In this document: one piece after another, positions 9,045 to 18,331 of the stretch
How positions within the stretch are numbered: position 1 is the stretch's first letter
Layout of the letters: each line of letters begins with the position of its first letter
NCBI GenBank assembly: GCA_905221035.1
Contig: CAJNBP010000004.1
Span: 105,066 to 169,065 of the forward strand
DNA length: 64,000 nucleotides
Direction: 5' to 3'
Origin: a bacterium
GTDB taxonomy: Bacteria > Bacillota > Bacilli > Lactobacillales > Streptococcaceae
Notes under the pieces: model-generated
What the model saw: the letters and a program-made list of their open reading frames with translations, nothing else
Databases searched by the model: none
Told to the model about the DNA's origin: nothing
Program-made: the position numbers and the translations under genes

Positions 9045-10313
9045 ATGCTACTAATCAAAAATGGTCGTGTAATGGATCCTAAGTCTGGTTTGGATCAAGT
9101 GTGTGATGTGTTGGTCCGAGATGGGAAAATTATCAAAATTGCGCCTGAAATCAAGGAAGAAGGAGCAGAGGTGCTTGATGCTAGTGGTCTTGTTGTTGCT
9201 CCTGGCTTGGTCGATATTCATGTTCATTTCCGTGAACCTGGTCAGACCCACAAGGAGGATATCCATACTGGTGCCCTAGCAGCCGCTGCAGGTGGTTTTA
9301 CAACTGTTGTCATGATGGCTAATACTAGTCCAACCATTTCAGATGTTGAGACTTTGCAAGAAGTTCTTCAGTCAGCTGCCAAGGAGAAGATTAATGTTAA
9401 GACGGTTGCGACAATCACGAAGAACTTTAATGGTCAAGACTTGACAGACTTTCAGGCACTTTTAGAAGTGGGTGCGGTTGGTTTCTCAGATGACGGTATT
9501 CCGCTTGAAAGCAGTAAAGTTGTCAAGGAAGCCATGGAGGAAACTAAAAAGCTTAATACCTTTATCAGCCTTCATGAGGAAGATCCAGGTTTGAACGGTG
9601 TTCTTGGCTTTAATGAAAACATTGCTAAAGAACATTTCCATATCTGCGGTGCCACTGGGGCGGCTGAGTACGCTATGATGGCGCGTGACGTCATGATTGC
9701 CTATGCGACCAAGGCCCATGTTCACATCCAGCATTTGTCTAAGGAAGAGAGTGTTAAAGTAGTGGAGTTTGCTCAGGGGCTAGGTGCGCAAGTCACAGCA
9801 GAAGTAGCGCCACAGCATTTTTCTAAGACTGAAGCACTTCTTTTGACACAAGGTAGCAATGCCAAGATGAATCCGCCGCTTCGTTTGGAATCAGACCGTC
9901 GTGCCGTTATCGAAGGTCTCAAGTCAGGTGTTATCACGGTTATCGCAACAGACCACGCGCCTCATCATGCAGATGAAAAAAATGTCGAGGATATCACCAA
10001 AGCGCCATCTGGCATGACAGGTTTGGAAACCTCTCTTTCACTCGGCTTGACCTACTTAGTGGAAGCTGGGGAGTTGAGCTTGATGGAATTGCTAGAAAAA
10101 ATGACATATAACCCAGCTAAGCTTTACAATTTTGAAGCAGGTTACTTGGCTGAGAATGGTCCAGCAGATATCACTATTTTTGATGCTAAGGCTGACCGCC
10201 TTGTGGACTCCCATTTTGCTTCGAAAGCAGCTAATTCACCATTCATCGGTGAAACCTTAAAAGGGCAGGTTAAATATACCATCTGTAAGGGACAAATCGT
10301 CTATCAAAACTAG
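9045..10313 (+). CDS. pyrC: Dihydroorotase (class I)
   Basis: Interconverts carbamoyl aspartate and dihydroorotate, the third step of UMP synthesis. The 422-aa amidohydrolase has the metal-binding HVH pair (His59/His61, in [17 protein letters not shown]), the later metal His residues, and ATDHAPHH with the catalytic Asp. It lies behind mutX rather than in a pyr operon, as in pneumococcus, and no PyrR attenuator is seen upstream. Confidence 0.96.
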   Translation: MLLIKNGRVMDPKSGLDQVCDVLVRDGKIIKIAPEIKEEGAEVLDASGLVVAPGLVDIHVHFREPGQTHKEDIHTGALAAAAGGFTTVVMMANTSPTISDVETLQEVLQSAAKEKINVKTVATITKNFNGQDLTDFQALLEVGAVGFSDDGIPLESSKVVKEAMEETKKLNTFISLHEEDPGLNGVLGFNENIAKEHFHICGATGAAEYAMMARDVMIAYATKAHVHIQHLSKEESVKVVEFAQGLGAQVTAEVAPQHFSKTEALLLTQGSNAKMNPPLRLESDRRAVIEGLKSGVITVIATDHAPHHADEKNVEDITKAPSGMTGLETSLSLGLTYLVEAGELSLMELLEKMTYNPAKLYNFEAGYLAENGPADITIFDAKADRLVDSHFASKAANSPFIGETLKGQVKYTICKGQIVYQN

Positions 10314-10354
10314 GTGGGAGTCTGCTCTGTAAACAAAAAGAATAGAGAGCCTAT

Positions 10355-11713
10355 ATGTACCAAACCCATCATTTCAAAGACAAGTTTATCTTGTTTTTAA
10401 AGATATTTTTCCCTATCCTGATTTATCAATTTGCCAATTATTCTGCCTCCTTTGTTGATACGACTATGACAGGTCAATACAGCACTATGGACTTGGCTGG
10501 TGTTTCTATGGCGACCAGTATCTGGAATCCTTTCTTTACCTTCCTGACAGGGATTGTGTCAGCTTTGGTGCCCATCATTGGTCATCATCTTGGTCGAGGC
10601 AAAAAGGAAGAAGTTGCATCTGATTTTTACCAGTTCATTTATCTTGCCTTGGGTCTATCTGTGGTCTTACTGGGACTTGTACTTTTCTTTGCACCACCTG
10701 TTTTGAATCATATTGGATTAGAAGCTCCTGTGGCAGCAGTAGCGGTTCGCTATCTTTGGTTTTTATCTATCGGGATTATTCCTTTGTTGCTCTTTAGTGT
10801 CATTCGCTCTTTGCTGGATTCGCTGGGCTTGACCAAACTGTCCATGTATCTTATGCTTTTGTTACTTCCTCTCAACAGTGGATTTAACTATCTCTTGATT
10901 TACGGTGCCTTTGGTGTTCCAGAGTTGGGAGGTGCTGGTTCTGGATTAGGTACTTCCTTGGCCTACTGGGTTTTGCTGGGGATTTCTATTCTAGTTTTAT
11001 TTAAACAGGAGAAGCTCAAAGCTTTACATCTTGAGAAACGCATTCCGCTTAATATGGATAAAATCAAAGAAGGGGTTCGTTTAGGTCTACCTATCGGGGG
11101 AACTGTCTTTGCGGAAGTGGCTATCTTCTCCGTGGTTGGCTTGATTATGGCTAAGTTCTCGTCCTTGATTATCGCTAGTCACCAGTCAGCAATGAACTTT
11201 TCATCTCTCATGTACGCCTTTCCTATGAGTATCTCATCGGCTATGGCTATTGTCGTTTCCTATGAAGTGGGAGCAAAGCGATTTGATGATGCGAAAACCT
11301 ATATTGGTTTAGGAAGATGGACAGCCCTCATTTTTGCAGGTTTTACTTTATCTTTCCTTTACATTTTTAGAGGAAATGTGGCTAGTCTGTATGGTAACGA
11401 CCCAGAATTTATTGATTTGACAGCACGTTTTTTGACTTACAGCCTTTTCTTTCAGTTAGCAGATACCTTTGCGGCACCGCTTCAGGGAATTTTACGGGGT
11501 TATAAGGATACAGTTATTCCTTTTTACCTTGGTTTGGTTGGTTATTGGGGGGTAGCAATCCCAGTGGCTATGGTATTGGATTCTCTAACAGATTTTGGTG
11601 CTTATTCATACTGGATCGGTTTGATTATTAGTCTAATCGTGAGTGGGGCGCTCTACCGTTGGCGTTTGACTGTGATTATGAAGAGATTTGAATCTTTAGA
11701 AAAATCTAAATGA
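10355..11713 (+). CDS. MATE-family multidrug efflux transporter
   Basis: A 452-aa membrane protein with about 12 hydrophobic segments in two similar halves, the MATE (NorM/DinF) arrangement. The signature region GQYSTMDLAGVSMATSIWNP is in helix 1-2, and the second half starts near GLPIGGTVFAEVAIFSVVG. Such proteins export cationic compounds with Na+ or H+ coupling. The substrate cannot be told from sequence. A terminator at 11743-11778 closes the group that began at 7101. Confidence 0.9.
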   Translation: MYQTHHFKDKFILFLKIFFPILIYQFANYSASFVDTTMTGQYSTMDLAGVSMATSIWNPFFTFLTGIVSALVPIIGHHLGRGKKEEVASDFYQFIYLALGLSVVLLGLVLFFAPPVLNHIGLEAPVAAVAVRYLWFLSIGIIPLLLFSVIRSLLDSLGLTKLSMYLMLLLLPLNSGFNYLLIYGAFGVPELGGAGSGLGTSLAYWVLLGISILVLFKQEKLKALHLEKRIPLNMDKIKEGVRLGLPIGGTVFAEVAIFSVVGLIMAKFSSLIIASHQSAMNFSSLMYAFPMSISSAMAIVVSYEVGAKRFDDAKTYIGLGRWTALIFAGFTLSFLYIFRGNVASLYGNDPEFIDLTARFLTYSLFFQLADTFAAPLQGILRGYKDTVIPFYLGLVGYWGVAIPVAMVLDSLTDFGAYSYWIGLIISLIVSGALYRWRLTVIMKRFESLEKSK

Positions 11714-11742
11714 TAAAAAGTTTGTGAAAAAATATTCTTAAT

Positions 11743-11778
11743 AAGAAAATCCCTTGTTCTCATTGGGTTTTCTTTTTT
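11743..11778 (+). terminator. Terminator after the MATE gene
   Basis: AAGAAAATCCC / GGGTTTTCTT stem with an 11-nt loop and T-tract. It separates the MATE gene from the dehydrogenase operon promoter. Confidence 0.8.
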
Positions 11779-11806
11779 ATTTTGTGAATTTTTCTTGAGA
11801 AAAACT

Positions 11807-11835
11807 TTGACAGTATTTTCCAAAAACGGTAAAAT
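11807..11835 (+). promoter_or_regulatory. Promoter of the pdh/aco operon
   Basis: TTGACA, 17 bp, TAAAAT: a near-consensus sigma-A promoter 35 bp before the E1-alpha start. Confidence 0.85.
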
Positions 11836-11869
11836 AGTAAGGTAAGAAGAAAGTTAGAAAGGCAAGAAG

Positions 11870-12838
11870 ATGTCAACTTTAGATAAAAATCTTTTGCTAG
11901 AAATGTTCCGTAAGATGGAAGAAATCCGTCGTATGGACTTGAAAATTGCACAATTAGTAAAGAAAGGGAAAGTGCCAGGAATGACGCACTTTTCTGTTGG
12001 AGAAGAGGCAGCTAACGTGGGGGCTATGTTGGCTCTCAATCCAGATGATCTAATTACCTCAAACCACCGTGGTCACGGTCAAGCAATTGCCAAAGGAATT
12101 GACCTCAACGGAATGATGGCTGAAATCCTTGGTAAATACACTGGAACCTGTAAAGGAAAAGGTGGTTCTATGCATATCGCTGATCTTGATGCTGGTAACC
12201 TCGGTGCCAATGGTATCGTAGGTGGTGGTATGGGAATTGCTGTCGGTGCAGCCCTCAGTCAGCAAATGCAAAATACAGGAAAAATTGTCGTCTGCTTTTT
12301 TGGAGATGGAGCGACCAACGAAGGTGTTTTCCACGAAGCAGTCAACATGGCTTCTATTTGGAAGTTGCCAGTCATTTTCTATTGCATCAACAATGGTTAT
12401 GGTATCTCTGCGGATATTAAGAAAATGACAAATGTGGAGCATATCCATCAACGTAGTGCGGCATATGGAATCCCTGGAATGTTCATCGAAGATGGCAACA
12501 ATGTCATCGACGTCTATGAAGGATTTAAGAAAGCTGTAGACCATGTTCGTGCTGGTAACGGACCAGTCTTGATTGAAAGTGTAACTTATCGCTGGCTTGG
12601 TCACTCATCATCTGACCCTGGTAAATATCGTACACGTGAAGAAGTGGAATTGTGGAAACAAAAAGATCCAATCGAAAACCTCCGCAATTACCTCATTGAA
12701 AACAATATTGCAAGTGCAGAAGAATTGGAAGAAATCCAAGCACAAGTCAAGGAAGCAGTAGAAGCTTCTGTTAAATTTGCGGAAGAAAGTCCATTTCCAC
12801 CGCTTGAATCAGCATTTGAAGATATTTACGCAGACTAA
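11870..12838 (+). CDS. pdhA: Pyruvate/acetoin dehydrogenase E1 alpha (PdhA/AcoA)
   Basis: The 322-aa alpha subunit of a thiamine-diphosphate dehydrogenase decarboxylates the 2-oxo acid and passes the acyl group to lipoyl-lysine. The ThDP motif GDGATNEG...YCINN is at ~141-173, and the phosphorylation-loop-like HSSSDPGKYR is near 240. Often annotated acoA in pneumococci, although work on that complex supports pyruvate dehydrogenase activity. The absence of an acetoin regulator nearby favours PDH. Confidence 0.92.
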   Translation: MSTLDKNLLLEMFRKMEEIRRMDLKIAQLVKKGKVPGMTHFSVGEEAANVGAMLALNPDDLITSNHRGHGQAIAKGIDLNGMMAEILGKYTGTCKGKGGSMHIADLDAGNLGANGIVGGGMGIAVGAALSQQMQNTGKIVVCFFGDGATNEGVFHEAVNMASIWKLPVIFYCINNGYGISADIKKMTNVEHIHQRSAAYGIPGMFIEDGNNVIDVYEGFKKAVDHVRAGNGPVLIESVTYRWLGHSSSDPGKYRTREEVELWKQKDPIENLRNYLIENNIASAEELEEIQAQVKEAVEASVKFAEESPFPPLESAFEDIYAD

Positions 12839-12853
12839 GGAGAAAGAGATAAA

Positions 12854-13846
12854 ATGGAAACAAAAACAATGTCCTTCCGTGACACCATTATCCTTGCGAT
12901 GTCTGAGGAAATGCGTCGCGATGAAAATGTGTTCTTGATGGGAGAAGACGTCGGTGTCTTCGGAGGAGACTTCGGAACATCTGTTGGAATGCTTGAAGAA
13001 TTTGGTCCAGAACGTGTTCGTGACTGTCCGATTTCTGAAGCTGCCATCTCTGGAGCAGCAGCAGGAGCAGCCATGACAGGGCTTCGTCCAATCGTCGATA
13101 TGACCTTCATGGATTTCTCGGTTATTGCTATGGATAATATCGTCAATCAAGCCGCTAAAACACGTTATATGTTTGGTGGGAAAGGTCAGGTTCCAATGAC
13201 TGTCCGTTGTGCAGCTGGTAATGGAGTGGGTTCTGCAGCCCAGCACTCGCAATCACTAGAGTCTTGGTTTACTCATATTCCTGGTCTTAAGGTTGTGGCT
13301 CCAGGTACACCTGCGGACATGAAAGGACTGCTCAAGTCTTCTATCCGTGATAATAACCCTGTTATCATTCTTGAGTACAAGTCAGAATTTAACCAAAAAG
13401 GGGAAGTGCCAGTTGATCCAGACTACACGATTCCACTTGGAGTTGGGGAAATCAAGCGCGAAGGTACAGATGTAACAGTTGTTACTTATGGTAAAATGCT
13501 TCGTCGTGTGGTTCAAGCTGCTGAAGAATTAGCAGAAGAAGGAATTTCAGTTGAAATTGTGGACCCACGTACCCTTGTTCCGCTTGATAAGGATATCATC
13601 ATTAACTCAGTGAAGAAGACTGGTAAGGTTGTTCTAGTCAACGACGCCCACAAAACAAGTGGCTATATCGGTGAAATTTCAGCTATTATTTCAGAATCAG
13701 AAGCATTTGACTATCTAGATGCACCAATCCGTCGTTGTGCAGGAGAAGATGTGCCAATGCCTTACGCGCAAAACCTAGAGAATGCAATGATTCCAACAGT
13801 TGAAAGCATCAAAGAAGCAATCCGTAAGACTTATAACAAAGAATAG
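12854..13846 (+). CDS. pdhB: Pyruvate/acetoin dehydrogenase E1 beta (PdhB/AcoB)
   Basis: The 330-aa beta subunit pairs with PdhA as an alpha2-beta2 E1. Recognisable segments are the ThDP-activating region (VFLMGEDVGVFGGDFG, DCPISEAAISGAAAGAAMTG) and the C-terminal transketolase-like domain (VDPRTLVPLDKDII). SD AGGAG lies 14 bp after pdhA. The next gene of the operon does not follow closely: 572 bp of repeats separate it from pdhC. Confidence 0.92.
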   Translation: METKTMSFRDTIILAMSEEMRRDENVFLMGEDVGVFGGDFGTSVGMLEEFGPERVRDCPISEAAISGAAAGAAMTGLRPIVDMTFMDFSVIAMDNIVNQAAKTRYMFGGKGQVPMTVRCAAGNGVGSAAQHSQSLESWFTHIPGLKVVAPGTPADMKGLLKSSIRDNNPVIILEYKSEFNQKGEVPVDPDYTIPLGVGEIKREGTDVTVVTYGKMLRRVVQAAEELAEEGISVEIVDPRTLVPLDKDIIINSVKKTGKVVLVNDAHKTSGYIGEISAIISESEAFDYLDAPIRRCAGEDVPMPYAQNLENAMIPTVESIKEAIRKTYNKE

Positions 13847-13850
13847 AATT

Positions 13851-13868
13851 ACATAATATAAATTATGT
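13851..13868. repeat. 18-bp palindrome, copy 1
   Basis: ACATAATATAAATTATGT, 5 bp after the pdhB stop. First of four near-identical intergenic copies between 13.8 and 23.7 kb (others at 18311, 20279 and 23607). Confidence 0.8.
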
Positions 13869-13897
13869 GAATTTTAGCTATTTTTAGCTTTAGTAAC

Positions 13898-14190
13898 TTG
13901 AGATATATTTTGTATCCAAGTGATCTGAAGAGTTGCGACATGAGTGAGTCGAATCGATAATATTCGACAAATGAATTAGTAAGTCTACTAGGTTGGCCGC
14001 TTGATAGCGGCAACCGTAGTGATTTGAGATACGTGTTGTATCCAAGTGATTTGAAGAGTTGCGACATGAGTGAATCGAATCGATAATATTCGACAAATGA
14101 ATTAGTAAGTCTACTAGGTTGTCCGCCTGATAGCGGCAACCGTAGCAACTTGAGATACGTGTTGTATCCAAGTTGCTTGTAGAGTTGAAT
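13898..14190. repeat. Tandem 126-bp repeat, 2.3 copies
   Basis: Units start at 13898, 14024 and 14150 (each at TTGAGATA); the third is partial. Copies 1 and 2 differ at a few positions. Each contains small inverted repeats (GATACgtgttGTATC, GTCGAAT..ATTCGAC, CCGC..GCGG). Because 126 is divisible by 3, the minus strand has an open frame of repeated 42-residue blocks. It has no SD or known similarity and is treated as a by-product. Confidence 0.8.
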
Positions 14191-14205
14191 TCGGACGGAG
14201 GTCTG

Positions 14206-14373
14206 TGAAAAAAAGATTGATTTCCTTGTGTTCATCGAACACATCGTCAATCTTCTATTTTTTCATTGCCCTCTTCGTCCTTAATATCTTATATTCGAAC
14301 ACGGGCTAAAAGCTCGGAAAAAAGATAAATCTCCTTGGCTTCATCGAAGCCATCGTCGATTTCCTATTTTTCA
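14206..14373. repeat. Pair of ~55-bp hairpin elements
   Basis: Two diverged direct copies (14206-14264 and 14316-14373) share AAAAAAGAT..CCTTG, a hairpin closed by ATC, then ATCGTC..TTC-CTATTTTT. The hairpin arms differ but remain paired: GTGTTC-ATC-GAACAC in copy 1 and GGCTTC-ATC-GAAGCC in copy 2. Both end in T-rich tracts and could act as weak terminators inside the operon. Confidence 0.75.
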
Positions 14374-14418
14374 GTCGCTTTTAACGCCCTTTGTATCATA
14401 AATAGAATTGGAGAGGTC

Positions 14419-15462
14419 ATGGCTGATGACAAGCTAAGAGCGACTCCTGCGGCTAGAAAGTTAGCGGATGATCTAGGGATCAACCTCTACGACGTTTCTG
14501 GCTCAGGTGCAAACGGTCGTGTCCACAAAGAAGACGTGGAAACTTATAAAGACACAAATGTGGTTCGCATTTCGCCACTTGCAAAACGAATTGCCCTCGA
14601 ACATAACATTGCTTGGCAGGAAATCCAAGGAACGGGTCACCGTGGTAAGATCATGAAGAAGGATGTTTTGGCCTTGCTTCCTGAAAATATTGAAAACGAC
14701 ACAATCAAGTCTCCTGCTCAGATTGAAAAAGTGGAAGAAGTTCCTGATAATATCACTCCTTATGGTGTCATTGAGCGTATCCCAATGACACCAATGCGTA
14801 AGGTTATTGCCCAACGTATGGTCGAGTCTTACCTAACTGCGCCAACCTTTACCCTCAACTATGAAGTTGATATGACTGAAATGTTGGCTCTTCGTAAGAA
14901 GGTTCTTGAGCCAATTATGGAAGCAACTGGGAAGAAGACTACTGTAACAGACCTTCTTTCACTTGCAGTTGTTAAGACTCTTATGAAACACCCTTTCATC
15001 AACGCTTCATTGACTGAAGATGGCAAGACTATTATCACTCATAACTACGTCAACCTTGCTATGGCAGTTGGGATGGATAATGGATTGATGACACCTGTTG
15101 TTTACAATGCTGAAAAATTAAGCTTGTCAGAGCTGGTCGTAGCTTTCAAGAACGTCATTGGCCGTACCTTGGATGGTAAATTGGCTCCAAGTGAACTGCA
15201 AAATTCAACATTCACAATCAGTAACTTGGGAATGTTTGGTGTTCAGTCCTTCGGTCCGATCATTAACCAACCCAACTCAGCTATCCTTGGTGTTAGTTCG
15301 ACAATCGAGAAGCCAGTTGTCGTCAATGGTGAGATTGTCATTCGCCCAATCATGAGTCTTGGGTTAACAATTGACCACCGTGTCGTAGATGGTATGGCTG
15401 GTGCTAAGTTTATGAAAGACTTGAAAGAATTGATTGAAAATCCAATCTCAATGTTGATTTAA
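14419..15462 (+). CDS. pdhC: Dihydrolipoamide acetyltransferase E2 without a lipoyl domain (PdhC/AcoC)
   Basis: The 347-aa E2 transfers the acetyl group from lipoamide to CoA. It opens directly with a peripheral-subunit-binding domain (RATPAARKLADDLGINL, ~6-40), followed by a second one (ISPLAKRIALEHNIAW, ~50-85). It ends in the catalytic domain with His320 and Asp324 in DHRVVDG. No lipoyl domain is present; the complex uses the one fused to E3. Start ATG 14419 is set by SD GGAGAGG (14410-14416); the longer frame upstream reads through the hairpin repeat. Confidence 0.92.
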   Translation: MADDKLRATPAARKLADDLGINLYDVSGSGANGRVHKEDVETYKDTNVVRISPLAKRIALEHNIAWQEIQGTGHRGKIMKKDVLALLPENIENDTIKSPAQIEKVEEVPDNITPYGVIERIPMTPMRKVIAQRMVESYLTAPTFTLNYEVDMTEMLALRKKVLEPIMEATGKKTTVTDLLSLAVVKTLMKHPFINASLTEDGKTIITHNYVNLAMAVGMDNGLMTPVVYNAEKLSLSELVVAFKNVIGRTLDGKLAPSELQNSTFTISNLGMFGVQSFGPIINQPNSAILGVSSTIEKPVVVNGEIVIRPIMSLGLTIDHRVVDGMAGAKFMKDLKELIENPISMLI

Positions 15463-15507
15463 GAACAAGAGGATTCATTTTAAAGATATAGATAAAGGAA
15501 GGAAGAC

Positions 15508-17211
15508 ATGGCCTTAGAAGTAATTATGCCAAAAGCCGGCGTGGATATGACAGAAGGACAAATCGTCCAATGGAATAAAAAAGTCGGAGAATTTGTAAAA
15601 GAAGGAGAAATCCTTTTGGAAATCATGACTGACAAAGTCAGCATGGAATTGGAAGCCGAAGAAGATGGGTACTTGATTGCCATTCTCAAAGGAGATGGTG
15701 AAACAGTCCCTGTAACGGAAGTTATCGGTTACCTTGGCGAAGAAGGGGAAAATATCCCAACAGCTGGAGCCACAGCGCCAGAAGCTAGCCCAACGCCTGC
15801 AGTTAGTGCCTCAAACGACGATGGTAAGAGCGATGATGCCTTTGATATCGTTGTCATTGGTGGAGGTCCTGCTGGTTATGTTGCAGCCATTAAAGCTGCC
15901 CAACTTGGCGGTAAGGTTGCCCTTGTTGAGAAATCAGAACTCGGTGGAACCTGCTTGAACCGTGGCTGTATCCCTACCAAGACTTACCTTCACAACGCTG
16001 AAATCATTGAGAATATCGGTCATGCAGCAAACCGTGGTATCGTCATCGAAAATCCAAACTTCACTGTAGATATGGATAAACTTTTAGAAACTAAATCTAA
16101 AGTTGTTAATACCTTGGTAGGTGGTGTTGCAGGTCTTCTTCGTAGTTACGGAGTTACTGTTCATAAGGGAATTGGTACCATCACTAAAGATAAGAATGTC
16201 TTGGTAAATGGTTCAGAATTGCTTGAAACCAAGAAAATTATCCTTGCTGGTGGTTCAAAAGTCAGCAAGATTAACGTCCCTGGTATGGAATCTCCACTTG
16301 TCATGACCAGTGATGACATTCTTGAAATGAATGAAGTACCAGAAAGCCTTGTTATCATCGGTGGTGGCGTTGTCGGTATTGAACTCGGCCAAGCCTTCAT
16401 GACATTTGGTTCAAAGGTAACTGTTATCGAAATGATGGACCGTATCGTACCAGCTATGGATGCGGAAGTGTCTAAGAATCTTCGCTTGATCCTTGAACGT
16501 AAAGGTATGACAATCTTAACTGACACTAAACTCCAAGAAATCATCGAGGAAAATGGTCAACTTCGTATCAAGGTTGAAGGAAAAGATGATATCATTGCAA
16601 GCAAAGCCCTTCTTTCAATCGGTCGTGTGCCAGACCTTGAAGGAATTGGTGATGTTGAGTTTGAATTGGATCGTGGACGTATCAAGGTCAACGAATACAT
16701 GGAAACTTCTGTTCCTGGAATTTACGCACCAGGTGACATCAACGGTACGAAGATGTTGGCGCACGCAGCCTTCCGCATGGGTGAAGTTGCTGCTGAAAAT
16801 GCCCTTAAAGGAAATCATGCTGTTGCGAAATTGAACTTGACTCCAGCAGCTATCTACACTCTTCCTGAAGTAGCAGCAGTAGGTCTTACTGAAGAACAAG
16901 CTCGTGAGAAATACGATGTTGCCATCGGTAAATTCAACTTTGCTGCCAACGGTCGTGCCATTGCATCTGATGCTGCTCAAGGTTTCGTAAAAGTTATCGC
17001 TGATAAGAAATACGGAGAAATTCTTGGTGTTCATATCATTGGACCTGCAGCCGCAGAATTAATCAATGAGGCATCAAGCATTATCGAAATGGAAATCACT
17101 GTTGAAGAAATGTTGAAGACTATCCACGGACACCCAACTTACTCTGAAGTGATGTATGAAGCATTTGCTGATGTTCTAGGAATGGCCATCCATTCACCTA
17201 AGAAAAAATAA
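15508..17211 (+). CDS. lpdA: Dihydrolipoyl dehydrogenase E3 with N-terminal lipoyl domain
   Basis: A 567-aa fusion. A lipoyl domain (~1-80) has the lipoylation site Lys43 in MTDKVSME, and an Ala/Pro linker spans ~85-110. The flavoprotein then has the FAD motif VIGGGPAG (~116-123), the redox disulfide Cys149/Cys154 in GGTCLNRGCIPTK, a second GGGVVGIE dinucleotide motif, and the C-terminal catalytic GHPTYSE. It reoxidises dihydrolipoamide with NAD+. The lipoyl domain here replaces the one missing from E2; an E3 of this type is known from pneumococcus. Confidence 0.95.
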   Translation: MALEVIMPKAGVDMTEGQIVQWNKKVGEFVKEGEILLEIMTDKVSMELEAEEDGYLIAILKGDGETVPVTEVIGYLGEEGENIPTAGATAPEASPTPAVSASNDDGKSDDAFDIVVIGGGPAGYVAAIKAAQLGGKVALVEKSELGGTCLNRGCIPTKTYLHNAEIIENIGHAANRGIVIENPNFTVDMDKLLETKSKVVNTLVGGVAGLLRSYGVTVHKGIGTITKDKNVLVNGSELLETKKIILAGGSKVSKINVPGMESPLVMTSDDILEMNEVPESLVIIGGGVVGIELGQAFMTFGSKVTVIEMMDRIVPAMDAEVSKNLRLILERKGMTILTDTKLQEIIEENGQLRIKVEGKDDIIASKALLSIGRVPDLEGIGDVEFELDRGRIKVNEYMETSVPGIYAPGDINGTKMLAHAAFRMGEVAAENALKGNHAVAKLNLTPAAIYTLPEVAAVGLTEEQAREKYDVAIGKFNFAANGRAIASDAAQGFVKVIADKKYGEILGVHIIGPAAAELINEASSIIEMEITVEEMLKTIHGHPTYSEVMYEAFADVLGMAIHSPKKK

Positions 17212-17216
17212 AACGA

Positions 17217-17258
17217 AGATAGACTAGGCTGGAAGATTATTTCCAGTCTCTATCGTAT
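17217..17258 (+). other. Intercistronic hairpin lpdA-lplA
   Basis: Inverted repeats GATAGA / TCTATC and CTGGAA / TTCCAG lie between the two genes, with no T-tract. It probably stabilises or processes the transcript rather than ending it. Confidence 0.45.
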
Positions 17259-17269
17259 AAAGGGATATC

Positions 17270-18259
17270 ATGAAATATATTATCAATCATTCAAACGACA
17301 CTGCCTTTAATATTGCCTTGGAAGAATATGCCTTTAAACATCTTTTGGATGAGGATCAAATCTTCCTTCTTTGGATTAATAAACCATCTATCATTGTTGG
17401 TCGTCACCAGAACACTATTGAAGAAATCAACCGTGATTATGTTCGCGAAAATGGGATTGAGATAGTCCGCCGTATCAGTGGTGGTGGAGCCGTTTATCAC
17501 GATTTAAACAACCTCAACTATACGATCATTTCAAAAGAAGATGAAAATAAGGCCTTTGACTTCAAGAGCTTCTCAACTCCAGTTATCAATACCTTGGCAC
17601 AACTCGGTGTTAAAGCTGAGTTCACAGGCCGTAATGACCTTGAGATTGACGGCAAGAAATTCTGTGGAAATGCCCAAGCCTATATCAATGGGCGTATCAT
17701 GCACCACGGTTGCTTGCTCTTTGACGTTGATTTATCAGTCCTTGCTAACGCCCTCAAGGTTTCAAAAGATAAATTTGAATCAAAAGGTGTCAAATCCGTC
17801 CGTGCCCGTGTAACCAATATTGTCAATGAATTACCAGAGAAAATTACAGTTGAAGAATTCCGTGATTTGCTATTGGAATACATGAAAAAAGAGTACCCAG
17901 AGATGACTGAATACGTCTTTTCAGAAGAAGAATTGGCTGAAATTAATCGCATCAAGGATATTAAGTTTGGTACTTGGGACTGGAACTACGGTAAATCGCC
18001 TGAATTTAACGTCCGTCGTGGAACAAAATTTACCAGTGGTAAGGTTGAAGTCTTTGCTAATGTCGTCGAATCAAAAATCCAAGATATCAAGATTTATGGA
18101 GACTTCTTTGGTATCGAGGATGTTGCAGCTGTAGAAGATGTCCTTCGAGGCGTTAAATACGAACGCGAAGATGTTCTTAAAGCCCTAGAAACCATTGATA
18201 TTACACGCTACTTTGCTGGCATTAGCCGTGAAGAAATCGCTGAAGCGGTAGTGGAATAA
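17270..18259 (+). CDS. lplA: Lipoate-protein ligase A
   Basis: A 329-aa ligase that adenylates free lipoate and attaches it to lipoyl domains. The biotin/lipoate ligase signature RRISGGGAVYHDLNNLNYTI is at ~71-90, followed by the catalytic region GRNDLEIDGKKFCGNAQ and a C-terminal accessory domain (from ~245). As last gene of the operon it would lipoylate Lys43 of LpdA. No lipoate synthesis genes are near, so scavenged lipoate is the likely source. Confidence 0.95.
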   Translation: MKYIINHSNDTAFNIALEEYAFKHLLDEDQIFLLWINKPSIIVGRHQNTIEEINRDYVRENGIEIVRRISGGGAVYHDLNNLNYTIISKEDENKAFDFKSFSTPVINTLAQLGVKAEFTGRNDLEIDGKKFCGNAQAYINGRIMHHGCLLFDVDLSVLANALKVSKDKFESKGVKSVRARVTNIVNELPEKITVEEFRDLLLEYMKKEYPEMTEYVFSEEELAEINRIKDIKFGTWDWNYGKSPEFNVRRGTKFTSGKVEVFANVVESKIQDIKIYGDFFGIEDVAAVEDVLRGVKYEREDVLKALETIDITRYFAGISREEIAEAVVE

Positions 18260-18262
18260 ATC

Positions 18263-18297
18263 AAAAAGAAGTTGCTTGTTTTAGCAGCTTCTTTTTA
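18263..18297. terminator. Terminator of the pdh operon
   Basis: A 14-bp stem (AAAAAGAAGTTGCT / AGCAGCTTCTTTTT) with a 6-nt loop. U-runs form on both strands, so it may also stop xerS transcripts. Confidence 0.85.
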
Positions 18298-18310
18298 TGA
18301 GTTGTGTTTT

Positions 18311-18328
18311 ACATAATTTATTTTATGT
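18311..18328. repeat. 18-bp palindrome, copy 2
   Basis: ACATAATTTATTTTATGT. Its reverse complement is identical to copy 4 at 23607. It lies between the convergent 3' ends of lplA and xerS. Confidence 0.8.
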
Positions 18329-18331
18329 ATT

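Noticed and set aside
13849..14250. Minus-strand open frame of 133 codons with 42-residue repeats, and a second one in another frame
   Set aside because: It is produced by the 126-bp tandem repeat, which is a multiple of three. No SD, no family similarity, and it is antisense within an operon gap.
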